DNA of 60,048 nucleotides from CALAEC01 sp050692915. Lineage in GTDB: Bacteria > Actinomycetota > UBA4738 > CALAEC01. A program made the translations under genes and the position numbers. Below, piece by piece: positions 51,693 to 59,324 of this stretch. The notes under the pieces are model-generated. The model made no database searches. It had not been told where the DNA came from and saw only the letters and a list, made by a program, of their open reading frames with translations. The stretch's first letter is position 1; every line of letters begins with the position of its first letter. The stretch is from assembly GCA_050692915.1 (NCBI GenBank), contig JBOGVU010000010.1, positions 1-60,048 of the forward strand, in the 5' to 3' direction.

Positions 51693-52610
51693 TCAGAATG
51701 CGTTCGCAGCCGACTTCCACTCCCGGAGGCGCTGCGCGATGAGCTGGGCGCGCTCCTCCTCGCTCCCGCCGTCCAGCACCTGGAGGTCTGAGGGGTCGGC
51801 TCGAAGGTAGACGCCGGCGGTTCGGGCATTCAGCCCGGGGTCGCGATCCGACCGTGTCGTCCAGTACCCGGTGGCGCGGTCGGCAGTCTCCACCCTGATC
51901 TCGCCGGTGCCCTCGAGCTGCGGGGCATTCGGGTGCCGAGGGCGCTCGCCCTTCCAGTAGTAGAAGATGCTGGCCGGATCCTTGCGCTCCTTCGCAGCCT
52001 CGCTCCAGTAGCGGGCCGACAGGGTGCCGTCCTCCTGCCAGGCTCGGCCGGTCACGTTCAGGCCACCGTCGCGGTCCCGCGAGATGCGCAGTAGGCTCAC
52101 CGCCGACGGTTCTTCCTCGCTCCGCATGGTGAGCGAGAGCTGCCACCACAGCCCCTCGACCGGTCCGCGGCGACCTTCGGTCTCGATCGCCTTGCGGAGC
52201 TTCTGGTTGATCGCGCGAACCTCCGCCGGGCTGGTGGCCGGCTCGTAGCGGACGGAGGTCAGCCCGAGCAGGTCGCTCGGCAGCTTCGAACCGTGCGCGT
52301 GGAGGATGAACGTGCGCCGGATGCCGAGCGCGCCGCCGAACAGCCCGGCCTCGAACACCACGTTGTCGCGCGGCGACGCCCGGCCGGACTGGGATGCATC
52401 CGTCGTGGTCCAGTCGTCCTGGGCGAACACGAACGCGGCGAAATCGACCTCCTGGGAGAGCTCGACGAGCCGGTCGAGGGTGGACCGCCCCGGGTTGAAC
52501 GTGGTCGTCCAGGGCTCCACCTCGGCGATGTCCTCGAGCCCGCGCGTGATCGCCTGGAGCAGTTTGGCCTGCTTGCCCGACGACCCTAGGAAGATGCGCG
52601 GCTTGCTCAT
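51693..52610 (-). CDS. TIR-like (PF10137-type) nucleotide-binding protein with C-terminal beta domain
   Basis: The protein has 305 residues; AAGGTGA lies 6 nt before ATG 52610. The N-terminal domain reads RIFLGSSGKQAKLLQAITRG, VDFAAFVFAQDDWTTTD and RDNVVFEAGLFGGALGIRRT, the signature of TIR-like effector domains seen in CBASS/Pycsar-type and other immune systems; Glu87 in VVFEAGLF is the likely NAD-hydrolase Glu. Residues about 150-300 form a Trp/Tyr-rich beta domain (SLLRISRDRDGGLNVTGRAW, IFYYWKGERP) that I cannot name; it may sense a ligand. It is the sole gene between two tRNA-Gly-half repeats, with no cyclase partner next to it. Confidence 0.82.
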   Translation of the reverse strand: MSKPRIFLGSSGKQAKLLQAITRGLEDIAEVEPWTTTFNPGRSTLDRLVELSQEVDFAAFVFAQDDWTTTDASQSGRASPRDNVVFEAGLFGGALGIRRTFILHAHGSKLPSDLLGLTSVRYEPATSPAEVRAINQKLRKAIETEGRRGPVEGLWWQLSLTMRSEEEPSAVSLLRISRDRDGGLNVTGRAWQEDGTLSARYWSEAAKERKDPASIFYYWKGERPRHPNAPQLEGTGEIRVETADRATGYWTTRSDRDPGLNARTAGVYLRADPSDLQVLDGGSEEERAQLIAQRLREWKSAANAF

Positions 52611-52811
52611 GGGCGATTCACCTTCTCATCAAGAGACGAGGGCCAGCGTACTCGACTCGACTACGTGTAGCACCTGTCAACGGCTCCGGCGACGACGAAA
52701 GGCCCGGAACGCCGATGGATACTGATGAGGCCAAGGTTGGGGTCAATCCGGTAGAGACGACAACCCTTAGATAGCAGTAAACGAGAAACTCGCAGGTCAG
52801 CGCCAGTATTG

Positions 52812-52857
52812 CTTGAGCGGACGACGGGATTCGAACCCGCGACCCCCACCTCGGCAA
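52812..52857 (-). repeat. tRNA-Gly (GCC) 3' half, right direct repeat
   Basis: Same 46-nt unit as 51378-51423, in the same orientation, with an intact TTCGAAT T-loop. It ends at the anticodon loop (TTGCCGA). Further right, 52858-53112 contains no recognised gene. Confidence 0.8.
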
Positions 52858-53112
52858 GGGCGCTTGATCCGTTCACCGCCGTTCGCCGTCCACGCTAGCA
52901 GGTCACGGGACTGGGACGCCCCATTGCGGTCAAGAGCGGACGCCAGCGAACCGGGCCGGATGGAGCGAAAAGGGGTCAGAAATGGGGTCAACACTGAGCG
53001 GCGACCCCACCAGTTCGGAGGTGGTCAGCCCGTGTCAGGTGTGCCGGGGCGAGGTTCATCTATCACTGATTTCACCTTATGAGGGTGGGGCAGAGAAGGA
53101 GGGCGATGGTGG

Positions 53113-53361
53113 TCAGAGGCCAACGGTCTGACCACCATCCCCGACCAGTGCGTGGCCGACGGCGAACGCGCCGAGGTCGGAGCACAGCCAGAGCACGGTG
53201 GACGCGACCTCCTCGGGCCGCCCCATCCGGCCGACCGGCTCCTGGCTGATGACCCGTTCCCGCCCCTCGGGGGTTCCACCAGAGAACCGGTCCATCATCG
53301 GCGTCTCGATGATCCCGGGGCAGATCGCGTTGACCCGTACTCCGGCGGCCGCGTAGTGTTC
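53113..53361 (-). pseudogene. 3' remnant of an SDR oxidoreductase gene
   Basis: The minus strand reads YAAAGVRVNAICPGIIETPM, then VGRMGRPEEVASTVLWLCSD and ends GHALVGDGGQTVGL: the C-terminal third of a short-chain dehydrogenase. The NAD-binding and catalytic YxxxK parts are missing, and the break lies about 30 bp from the VOC gene stop. A truncated gene at a recombination junction. Confidence 0.75.
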
Positions 53362-53393
53362 CCGATCCTTCCCGGCTGGTAAAGCTCCCCCGC

Positions 53394-53771
53394 TCAGAGG
53401 GTCTCCCACAGGCCGAGCAGGTTTCCCTCGGTGTCCTTGAAGTAGGCGTAGGCCCCCATGCCGGGCATCTCGGCCCTCGGCGACACCGTGCTCCCGCCCT
53501 CGGCTTCGATCTTCTTCAGGGACTCATCGATTGAGTCGACCTGGATGACGATCCTGGGCGTGGGCGTCTCCGTGGTGCGCGGCGTGAGGCCGCCATTGAT
53601 CGCTCCTGGCTCGGTGGGCTCCTGCGTCTTCTCGTCGATGGGAGTGGTAAGCACGACCGTGTAGTCGTATTCCTCCATCGGCTGGGTCCCCCAATCGAAG
53701 GCCGAGTCGTAGAACGCCCGCGCCCGGTCGGCGTCATCCACGGGGATTTCGAAGTGCACGACCTTATCCAT
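53394..53771 (-). CDS. VOC-family protein
   Basis: The protein has 125 residues; AAGGAGG precedes ATG 53771. It begins MDKVVHFEIPVDDADRARAF and ends MGAYAYFKDTEGNLLGLWET, a standard single VOC domain with the final Glu ligand retained (LWETL). Probable small-molecule metabolism or resistance protein. Confidence 0.85.
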   Translation of the reverse strand: MDKVVHFEIPVDDADRARAFYDSAFDWGTQPMEEYDYTVVLTTPIDEKTQEPTEPGAINGGLTPRTTETPTPRIVIQVDSIDESLKKIEAEGGSTVSPRAEMPGMGAYAYFKDTEGNLLGLWETL

Positions 53772-53839
53772 GTCGGCCTCCTTCCGCGAGTCACCACCGA
53801 CGGTATGGTGCGATCCTAGGACGTGGCGCCAATCCGGGC

Positions 53840-53985
53840 AAGCCCGCATCAGAGTGTCGGGAGGAGCCGAACGAAAGAAGATGTTCGGCGGACTGGCCTT
53901 CCTCATCGGGGGCAACATGGCCGTAGCGGCAAGCGGCCAGGGCGGAGCGTTGGGACGGGTCGACCCAGGCCCCCGGGCCCCGCGT
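53840..53985 (+). pseudogene. Remnant of a TfoX N-terminal domain gene
   Basis: The frame reads ERKKMFGGLAFLIGGNMAVA, the diagnostic strand pair of TfoX_N proteins, but start and C-terminal half are missing and the rest (GALGRVDPGPRAPRRLA) runs out of homology. Decayed fragment. Confidence 0.65.
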
Positions 53986-54100
53986 CGGCTTGCCTAACAG
54001 GTCCTTTCGGGCTACGGTCTGAACCATCACGACGCCGCGTTGGTTACGATTTGCAGTGGATTCGGCCGGGTTGGTCCGCCCGTTGAATGGAGGGAGCCGA

Positions 54101-55468
54101 ATGAAGAGGTCCTCACTCATCGTGGGATTGTTTCTGACCGTGGCAGGTGTCCCCGCCGCCCAGGCCTCCCACAACGCGGACCTCCACGAGGACATGACCC
54201 TCGTGGGCCGGTTCGACGACGGCGGAACCTATCAGGACGGCACCGATCTCGCGTTCTGGGGAGACAGGGCCGTGCTCGGGAACCTCAACCCCGGCGGGTT
54301 CCGCCTCGTGGACATCGCCGATCCCACGAATCCCACCGAGATCGGCCAGCTCAACTGCGGGGGATCCCAGAACGACGTATCGATCTGGAAGAACATCGTG
54401 CTCCTGTCCATCGACGGGCCTCGCCGCAGCGACGAGTGCGGGGCCCCCGCCGCCACCCAGGACCAGATCCTCACCGGCACCGCCTGGGAGGGCATCCGCA
54501 TCGTGTCGATCAAGGATCCGGCCAGCCCGGTCCAGGTCGCCGCGGTCGACACGCCGTGCGGCTCCCACACCCACACCATCGTCCCCGACACGAAGCACCG
54601 GGACGAGAACGGGAAGCCCGCTCCCCGCTTGATCGTCTACGTGCTGTCGTTCCCGCTCACGGCGCAAGGGGTGGACTGCGCTTCCGGAACCCACCGGCGG
54701 GTGGTCGTCGTGGAGGTCCCCATGAAAAACCCCGCTTCCTCCCGCATCATCGCCCAGCCGGACGTCTCCCCCGCCGACGGATGTCACGACATGTCGGTGC
54801 TGCTGGACCGGCGCACCGACCCGCCCCGCCTGCTGGCCGGGGCGGCGTGCATCACCGAGTCACAGGTCTGGGACATCTCCGACCCGGTTAACCCGGAGAT
54901 TCTGGCGCACATCGTCAACCCGCAGATCAACATCCACCACTCCGCCGCGTTCAACTGGGAGGGCGATACTCTGGTGCTCGGCGACGAGCTGGGCGGGGCC
55001 GCGTTGGCTCCGGGGTGCTTCGAGGATGACGCCGCGCTGGGAGCGCTGTGGTTCTACGACGTCACCGACCCGCGGAATCCTCAGGTGAAGGGGAACTTCG
55101 TGATCCCCCACCGGGAGGGCGCTATCACCTCGCCCTGCACCGCCCACAACTACAACATGGTGCCGCTTGCGGACGGGAGGGACGTGCTCGTCTCCGCCTG
55201 GTACTTCGGCGGCACGACGGTCGTCGACTTCACCGACCCGGCCAAGCCTCAGCAGATCGCCTTCTACTTGCCGCGGGAGGGGCGCTCCGGGATCACGTGG
55301 TCGTCGTACTGGTACAACGGCTTCGTCTACGCCAACAACCTGAGTACCGGAGGGGCCAGCCGCGGGCTCGACGTATTCACCGTGGAGGACCCTGCCGTGG
55401 ACAGCGCGGTTCAGGTCCCGCGGCTGAACCCCCAGACCCAGGAACGCCCCGCGGGAGTCGCGGACTGA
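54101..55468 (+). CDS. Secreted LVIVD-repeat beta-propeller protein
   Basis: The protein has 455 residues; GGAGGGAG precedes ATG 54101. A signal peptide (RSSLIVGLFLTVAGVPAAQA) is followed by LVIVD-type blades: FRLVDIADPTNPTEIGQLNC, IRIVSIKDPASPVQVAAVDT, SQVWDISDPVNPEIL, LWFYDVTDPRNPQVKG and TVVDFTDPAKPQQIAFYLPR. Several His (HTHTIVPD, DGCHDMSVL, CTAHNYNM) recur at blade edges. No catalytic domain. Convergent with a choice-of-anchor B protein gene and separated from it by a strong hairpin. Confidence 0.85.
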   Translation: MKRSSLIVGLFLTVAGVPAAQASHNADLHEDMTLVGRFDDGGTYQDGTDLAFWGDRAVLGNLNPGGFRLVDIADPTNPTEIGQLNCGGSQNDVSIWKNIVLLSIDGPRRSDECGAPAATQDQILTGTAWEGIRIVSIKDPASPVQVAAVDTPCGSHTHTIVPDTKHRDENGKPAPRLIVYVLSFPLTAQGVDCASGTHRRVVVVEVPMKNPASSRIIAQPDVSPADGCHDMSVLLDRRTDPPRLLAGAACITESQVWDISDPVNPEILAHIVNPQINIHHSAAFNWEGDTLVLGDELGGAALAPGCFEDDAALGALWFYDVTDPRNPQVKGNFVIPHREGAITSPCTAHNYNMVPLADGRDVLVSAWYFGGTTVVDFTDPAKPQQIAFYLPREGRSGITWSSYWYNGFVYANNLSTGGASRGLDVFTVEDPAVDSAVQVPRLNPQTQERPAGVAD

Positions 55469-55491
55469 GAAGCGTTCTGGTCCGAAGGCGA

Positions 55492-55515
55492 GGGGGCGGG
55501 CTATGGCCCGCCCCC
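55492..55515. terminator. Bidirectional hairpin between convergent propeller genes
   Basis: GGGGGCGGGC and GCCCGCCCCC, perfect 10-bp stem, loop TATG, between stops at 55468 (+) and 55538 (-). Confidence 0.85.
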
Positions 55516-55537
55516 TGCGCATCTTCGGGACCGAGCC

Positions 55538-56872
55538 CTACTTCGGCCCGCCCTTGCCGCCCTTCCCGCGGGGCAGCGTGGGCCGCAGCACGAACAGGCC
55601 CTCCTCGATCCCGCTGACCACCACGTTCCCGGAGGCGAAGAACGGGTAGTTGCTCCAAGAGCCGTTGAACTCGGCCTCGTCGTCGGGCGGGTAGACGTCG
55701 AAGAACGCCACCTCCGCCGCCCTATCCTTGCGGATGTCGGTCTCGAGGATCCGCAGCCCCGCCCGGTAGTTCGACTCGTACACTCGGTTCCCGATCACGT
55801 ACAGGTTGTGGTCGATGGCCTTGGTGGGACCGTCGAACACGAAGTCGAGGAACGGCGCGTCCAGGTCGCTGACGTCGAAGAACCGGGTCCGGGTATTGTG
55901 CCCGTTCTCCTGCTCGTCCGACTCGTCGTCGAGGACGAAGGTCCTCTCGTTGTCGGTCAGCCACCCCTGGTGCGTGTACCCCACGCCGGGGTAGGTGGTT
56001 CGGGATAGCATCACCGGGCCGGCCTTGTCCGTGACATCCACGATCGTGAGGGTGTCCTCATTGGACGCGAAGCAGATCTCCTTGCCGCGGTGCTGTCCGT
56101 CCGGGCCGCGGTAGATGACGCACTCGACGTCGTGCGTGTAGCCGTCCTCGCTGAAGCACCCCGCGAACTTCGGATCGGTCGGGTCGTTCACGTCGATCAT
56201 GTGGAGACCGCTACCGCAGTTGCTGAAGAACACGTTGTCGAAGGTTCCGACGGCGTATGCGAAGCCCGTCTCCTCGTTGATGGCGACGTTGTGGGAGTCG
56301 CCAAAGCCAGCGTAGTGAGCATCCTCCGTAAACACCGTGGGCGTCACCAGGACGTTCCGGAGCCGGGTCAGGTCGAAGACCTGCATGCCGTGCTCCTCGG
56401 CCAGGTCCGCGACGATGAACGCGTGGTTCTTGAACACCTTGACGTCACGCCAGAGCGAAGCCCCCGAGTGCGTGGGCAGTGTCCCGATCACCACCGGCTC
56501 CATTGGGTCGCTCACGTCCACGAACGCGGTGCCGTTGGACGTCCCCATGATGGCGAACTCCTTGGCGGTGACCGGATCGGTCCACCCCCAGATGTCGTTG
56601 CCGGTGGCCCCACCCAGCTCCGCCAGGGGAACGAACGACTGCAGGTCGACGTTCTTGCAGGGGAAAGGCCCCGCGAACCCGTTCTCGCACGCCGCCGGGC
56701 CGACGGCCTCGGTGAACAGGGGGTCCTGGCGGTCGGCCAGGATCATGTCGGTGATCTGCTGGATGTGCTCCTTGTGAGCCCCGGCCGGGAGAGTAGGGGC
56801 GAGCAACACCAGCGACAGGGCCGTCAGCGGAAGAAGAACAACCCGCCGGCGACGGCGAGACAGACGCTTCAT
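55538..56872 (-). CDS. Choice-of-anchor B family secreted propeller protein
   Basis: The protein has 444 residues. The signal peptide follows an Arg-rich start (RRVVLLPLTALSLVLLAPTL). The body has the choice-of-anchor B signatures: GNDIWGWTDPVTAKEFAIMG, TAFVDVSDPMEPVVIGTLPT, LWRDVKVFKNHAFIVADLAE, GYTHDVECVIYRGPDGQHRG and HQGWLTDNERTFVLDDESDE. The C-terminus is RGKGGKGGPK, with no visible anchor. Extracellular protein of unknown binding partner. It lies 40 bp after the BNR/P-domain gene on the same strand. Confidence 0.87.
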   Translation of the reverse strand: MKRLSRRRRRVVLLPLTALSLVLLAPTLPAGAHKEHIQQITDMILADRQDPLFTEAVGPAACENGFAGPFPCKNVDLQSFVPLAELGGATGNDIWGWTDPVTAKEFAIMGTSNGTAFVDVSDPMEPVVIGTLPTHSGASLWRDVKVFKNHAFIVADLAEEHGMQVFDLTRLRNVLVTPTVFTEDAHYAGFGDSHNVAINEETGFAYAVGTFDNVFFSNCGSGLHMIDVNDPTDPKFAGCFSEDGYTHDVECVIYRGPDGQHRGKEICFASNEDTLTIVDVTDKAGPVMLSRTTYPGVGYTHQGWLTDNERTFVLDDESDEQENGHNTRTRFFDVSDLDAPFLDFVFDGPTKAIDHNLYVIGNRVYESNYRAGLRILETDIRKDRAAEVAFFDVYPPDDEAEFNGSWSNYPFFASGNVVVSGIEEGLFVLRPTLPRGKGGKGGPK

Positions 56873-56912
56873 CGAAGGCTCCCTTCTGTGTGGGCCCGAA
56901 CCTCCACCGTCC

Positions 56913-59312
56913 TCACCTCACTGCCGATGTGACCTCAAGCTGCCAGCAGAACAGGGTCCCGCTATCGGGCGGTTCGTCGTCGATGATCCGGAGGGACCAC
57001 GTCCCTCCGGCAGCCTTCCCCTGGAACCGGGCCAGGGCCTGCTCCGGCCGGAACGCCCCCACGAACGGGGCCACCCCGTCGGGCGAGATGAACTGGGTGG
57101 CCGAGTCGTCGAGCTCGGTGAACGTCCCTGAGCAGCTCTGGGCGCCCGCCCCGTAGTTGTCGCCACCCCCGCCGTTGTCGGCCAAGAGCTCGATCTTCGA
57201 CCCGTCTGGGTGGATCAGGTACAGCTCGACGTCCCGGTCGAAGGTGTGGTTCAGCCGCACCCGGAAGTCCACGTCACTCACCAGCCCGTCCTGGTTCACG
57301 GGGAGCGTGACCTCCACCATGCCCTCTTCCGGGATGGGGACCGAGAGGTCGCCGCTGCTATGGGTGGCCTCCACCACGAACATGCTGCCGTTGACCTTCG
57401 TCGTCACGGAGGCGGAGTTGTTCCCCGTCGCCGGGTCACCGGCCGCGCTGACCACGCCGACGGTGTTGGTGATGGTCCCGGGTTGGGTGGGCACCACCAC
57501 CACGGACACCTTGGCCCCCTTCCCGCTGCCGAGCGAACCCAGGGTACACACGACCGTTCCGATCCCGTCACAGGCACCCTGGCTGGCGGTGGCGGACTTG
57601 CGGAGGACGGTCCCGGGAAGCGTGTCGGTCACCGTGACTCCCGACGCCGCGTCGGGACCGAGGTTCCTGACCTCCACGGTGTACGTCAGGTCCCGTCCCG
57701 CCTGGATCGCGCTGGAAGAGTCCTTCACCGACACGGCCAGGTCCGCGGTGGCCCTCGACGGTGTCTTGGCGAACCGAACGTCCGGCTGGAACTCGTGGGC
57801 CTTGCTCGACAGCCGATTGTCACTCCACACCGAGTAGAACGACGCGTTGTCGGCCACCGTCTGATCGTAGTCCCCCATGTACTGGATGTTGATAATGGGA
57901 TCCTGCTCTCGGACCACCGGGAAAGGACCGTCGGAGACGGCGAAGTTCGACCCGAACGTCACCGAGTCCCCGGAGATGCTCCCGATGGTTCCGAACCGGT
58001 CGATGGCGTCGTTGCCCGTCTGGTTTCGCCGGCGATCGTACCACGTGACCAGGAGCCGCGACCCGTCGGACGTGGCCCCGATGGTCGGCATGAACTGGTC
58101 GAGGGTGGTGGCGTCGTCGTTCACCCTGACCGGGGTACTCCACGTGAGCGCGCCATCGGTCGACTGAGTGAACAACACGTCTCCCCGGTCATCACCCACC
58201 GGGTTGTCGTTGAACACCACGTACAGGTTCCCACTCAGCGGGTTCACCGCAACGTGGGGGAACGAGTTGTTGCGGAATCCGCCATTCAGCGGAAGACGGC
58301 CGTTGACCCCCGTGCCGAGCAGGGTGGCCACGGTGACCGGCGGGCCGAAGGTCAAACCCTGGTCGGTCGACATGGCCACCATGATCCGGCGCGGTGTGGC
58401 GTTGCAGTCCCACCAGAACACGTACACCGAGTGGTCGGGACCCACGGTGACGAAGGAGCCCTGTCCGCACCCTCGCATGACCAGCGTGCCGCCCGGCGGG
58501 AAGTACGAGTCCCCGCCGTCGGTGGACCGGGTCACCAGGATCTCGATGAACGGAGACGGGGCGGCGATTCCTCCCGGGAACTTGGTCCAGGAGACGTACG
58601 CCGTGCCCTGCTGGGGACCGGCGAAGTTGTCGACCGCCATCCACTCCTTGTCCTGGAAGCCCATCCCGGCTTCCGTGCCCGGGGTGCTGTTGACGGGCGC
58701 GGTGAAAGTCACGCCGCCGTCGAAGGACCGGAAGGTCTGGAGGTGGTTGGCCACCAGGTTGCCGCCCAGCGTCGAGAAGTACACCGTCCCGCCGACCTCG
58801 TCGGTGGCCAGCACCGGGTCGCCGAGGTCTCCGTCCACGTGGTCCGGGAGGGTCCCCGCGTCGGTGAAGGAGCCACCGCCGTCGGTGGAGAAGGCCCGCC
58901 CGGTGAAATGCCCGGGCACGATCGGGCACGGGTCGAAGCAGTGCCCGGAGTCGTTGAACCCCACCACCACGTTGTCACCCGCCAGGGTGACGCTGGTCTC
59001 GCTCTGGGTGTCCTGCTCGGTGGCGTCCGCCGCCGGGTCGTTCACCACGACGTTCTCGCTGGCCGGGGCGGCGGAAGGAGGGCGGGCCCCGATCCTCGGG
59101 TCCCGCTTCGGGGAGGCGAAGTCCAGCTTGCCGGGCAGCTGAGCGTCCCGGAGAGACAGGGCCGAGCCGGAGAGCTCCGCCAGGACCTCCCCATCCACCT
59201 CCACGGTCCCGGGGATCCCTCCTTCCTGAGCACCGGCGCCAGCAGCACTGAGCAGCCCAGTCGAGAGGGCGAGGGCGACGAAAAGGGACAGGGGCGCACG
59301 AACGGGGCGCAT
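56913..59312 (-). CDS. Secreted BNR-repeat (sialidase-like) + DUF11 + P-domain protein
   Basis: The protein has 799 residues; ATG 59312 follows GGAGGTG. After a signal peptide (PLSLFVALALSTGLLSAAGA) comes a six-bladed BNR/Asp-box propeller (about 90-520) with FSTDGGGSFTDAG, FRSFDGGVTFTAPV, TRSTDGGDSYFPPG, STDQGLTFGPPV and STDGALTWSTPV. Then there is a DUF11 repeat (about 550-660; DLAVSVKDSS, DLTYTVEVRNLGPDAASGVT) and a C-terminal proprotein-convertase P-domain (about 680-795; RLNHTFDRDVELYLIHPDG, GGTWSLRIIDDEPPDSGTL). No sialidase Arg triad is evident. Predicted surface or secreted binding protein. Confidence 0.85.
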   Translation of the reverse strand: MRPVRAPLSLFVALALSTGLLSAAGAGAQEGGIPGTVEVDGEVLAELSGSALSLRDAQLPGKLDFASPKRDPRIGARPPSAAPASENVVVNDPAADATEQDTQSETSVTLAGDNVVVGFNDSGHCFDPCPIVPGHFTGRAFSTDGGGSFTDAGTLPDHVDGDLGDPVLATDEVGGTVYFSTLGGNLVANHLQTFRSFDGGVTFTAPVNSTPGTEAGMGFQDKEWMAVDNFAGPQQGTAYVSWTKFPGGIAAPSPFIEILVTRSTDGGDSYFPPGGTLVMRGCGQGSFVTVGPDHSVYVFWWDCNATPRRIMVAMSTDQGLTFGPPVTVATLLGTGVNGRLPLNGGFRNNSFPHVAVNPLSGNLYVVFNDNPVGDDRGDVLFTQSTDGALTWSTPVRVNDDATTLDQFMPTIGATSDGSRLLVTWYDRRRNQTGNDAIDRFGTIGSISGDSVTFGSNFAVSDGPFPVVREQDPIINIQYMGDYDQTVADNASFYSVWSDNRLSSKAHEFQPDVRFAKTPSRATADLAVSVKDSSSAIQAGRDLTYTVEVRNLGPDAASGVTVTDTLPGTVLRKSATASQGACDGIGTVVCTLGSLGSGKGAKVSVVVVPTQPGTITNTVGVVSAAGDPATGNNSASVTTKVNGSMFVVEATHSSGDLSVPIPEEGMVEVTLPVNQDGLVSDVDFRVRLNHTFDRDVELYLIHPDGSKIELLADNGGGGDNYGAGAQSCSGTFTELDDSATQFISPDGVAPFVGAFRPEQALARFQGKAAGGTWSLRIIDDEPPDSGTLFCWQLEVTSAVR

Positions 59313-59324
59313 GGGCACCTCCAT

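Noticed and set aside
51693..52610. Calling the TIR-like gene part of a CBASS or Pycsar operon
   Set aside because: No CD-NTase or dedicated nucleotide cyclase is adjacent; the class III cyclases at 44.5 and 48.4 kb are separate and sensor-fused.
51290..53010. Short GxxxGxN-like peptides (GAKVGANR near 51305; GVRNGVNT near 52975) resembling tails of actinobacterial tyrosine integrases
   Set aside because: Too short, no catalytic Arg/His/Tyr residues nearby; integrase remnants are possible but unproven.
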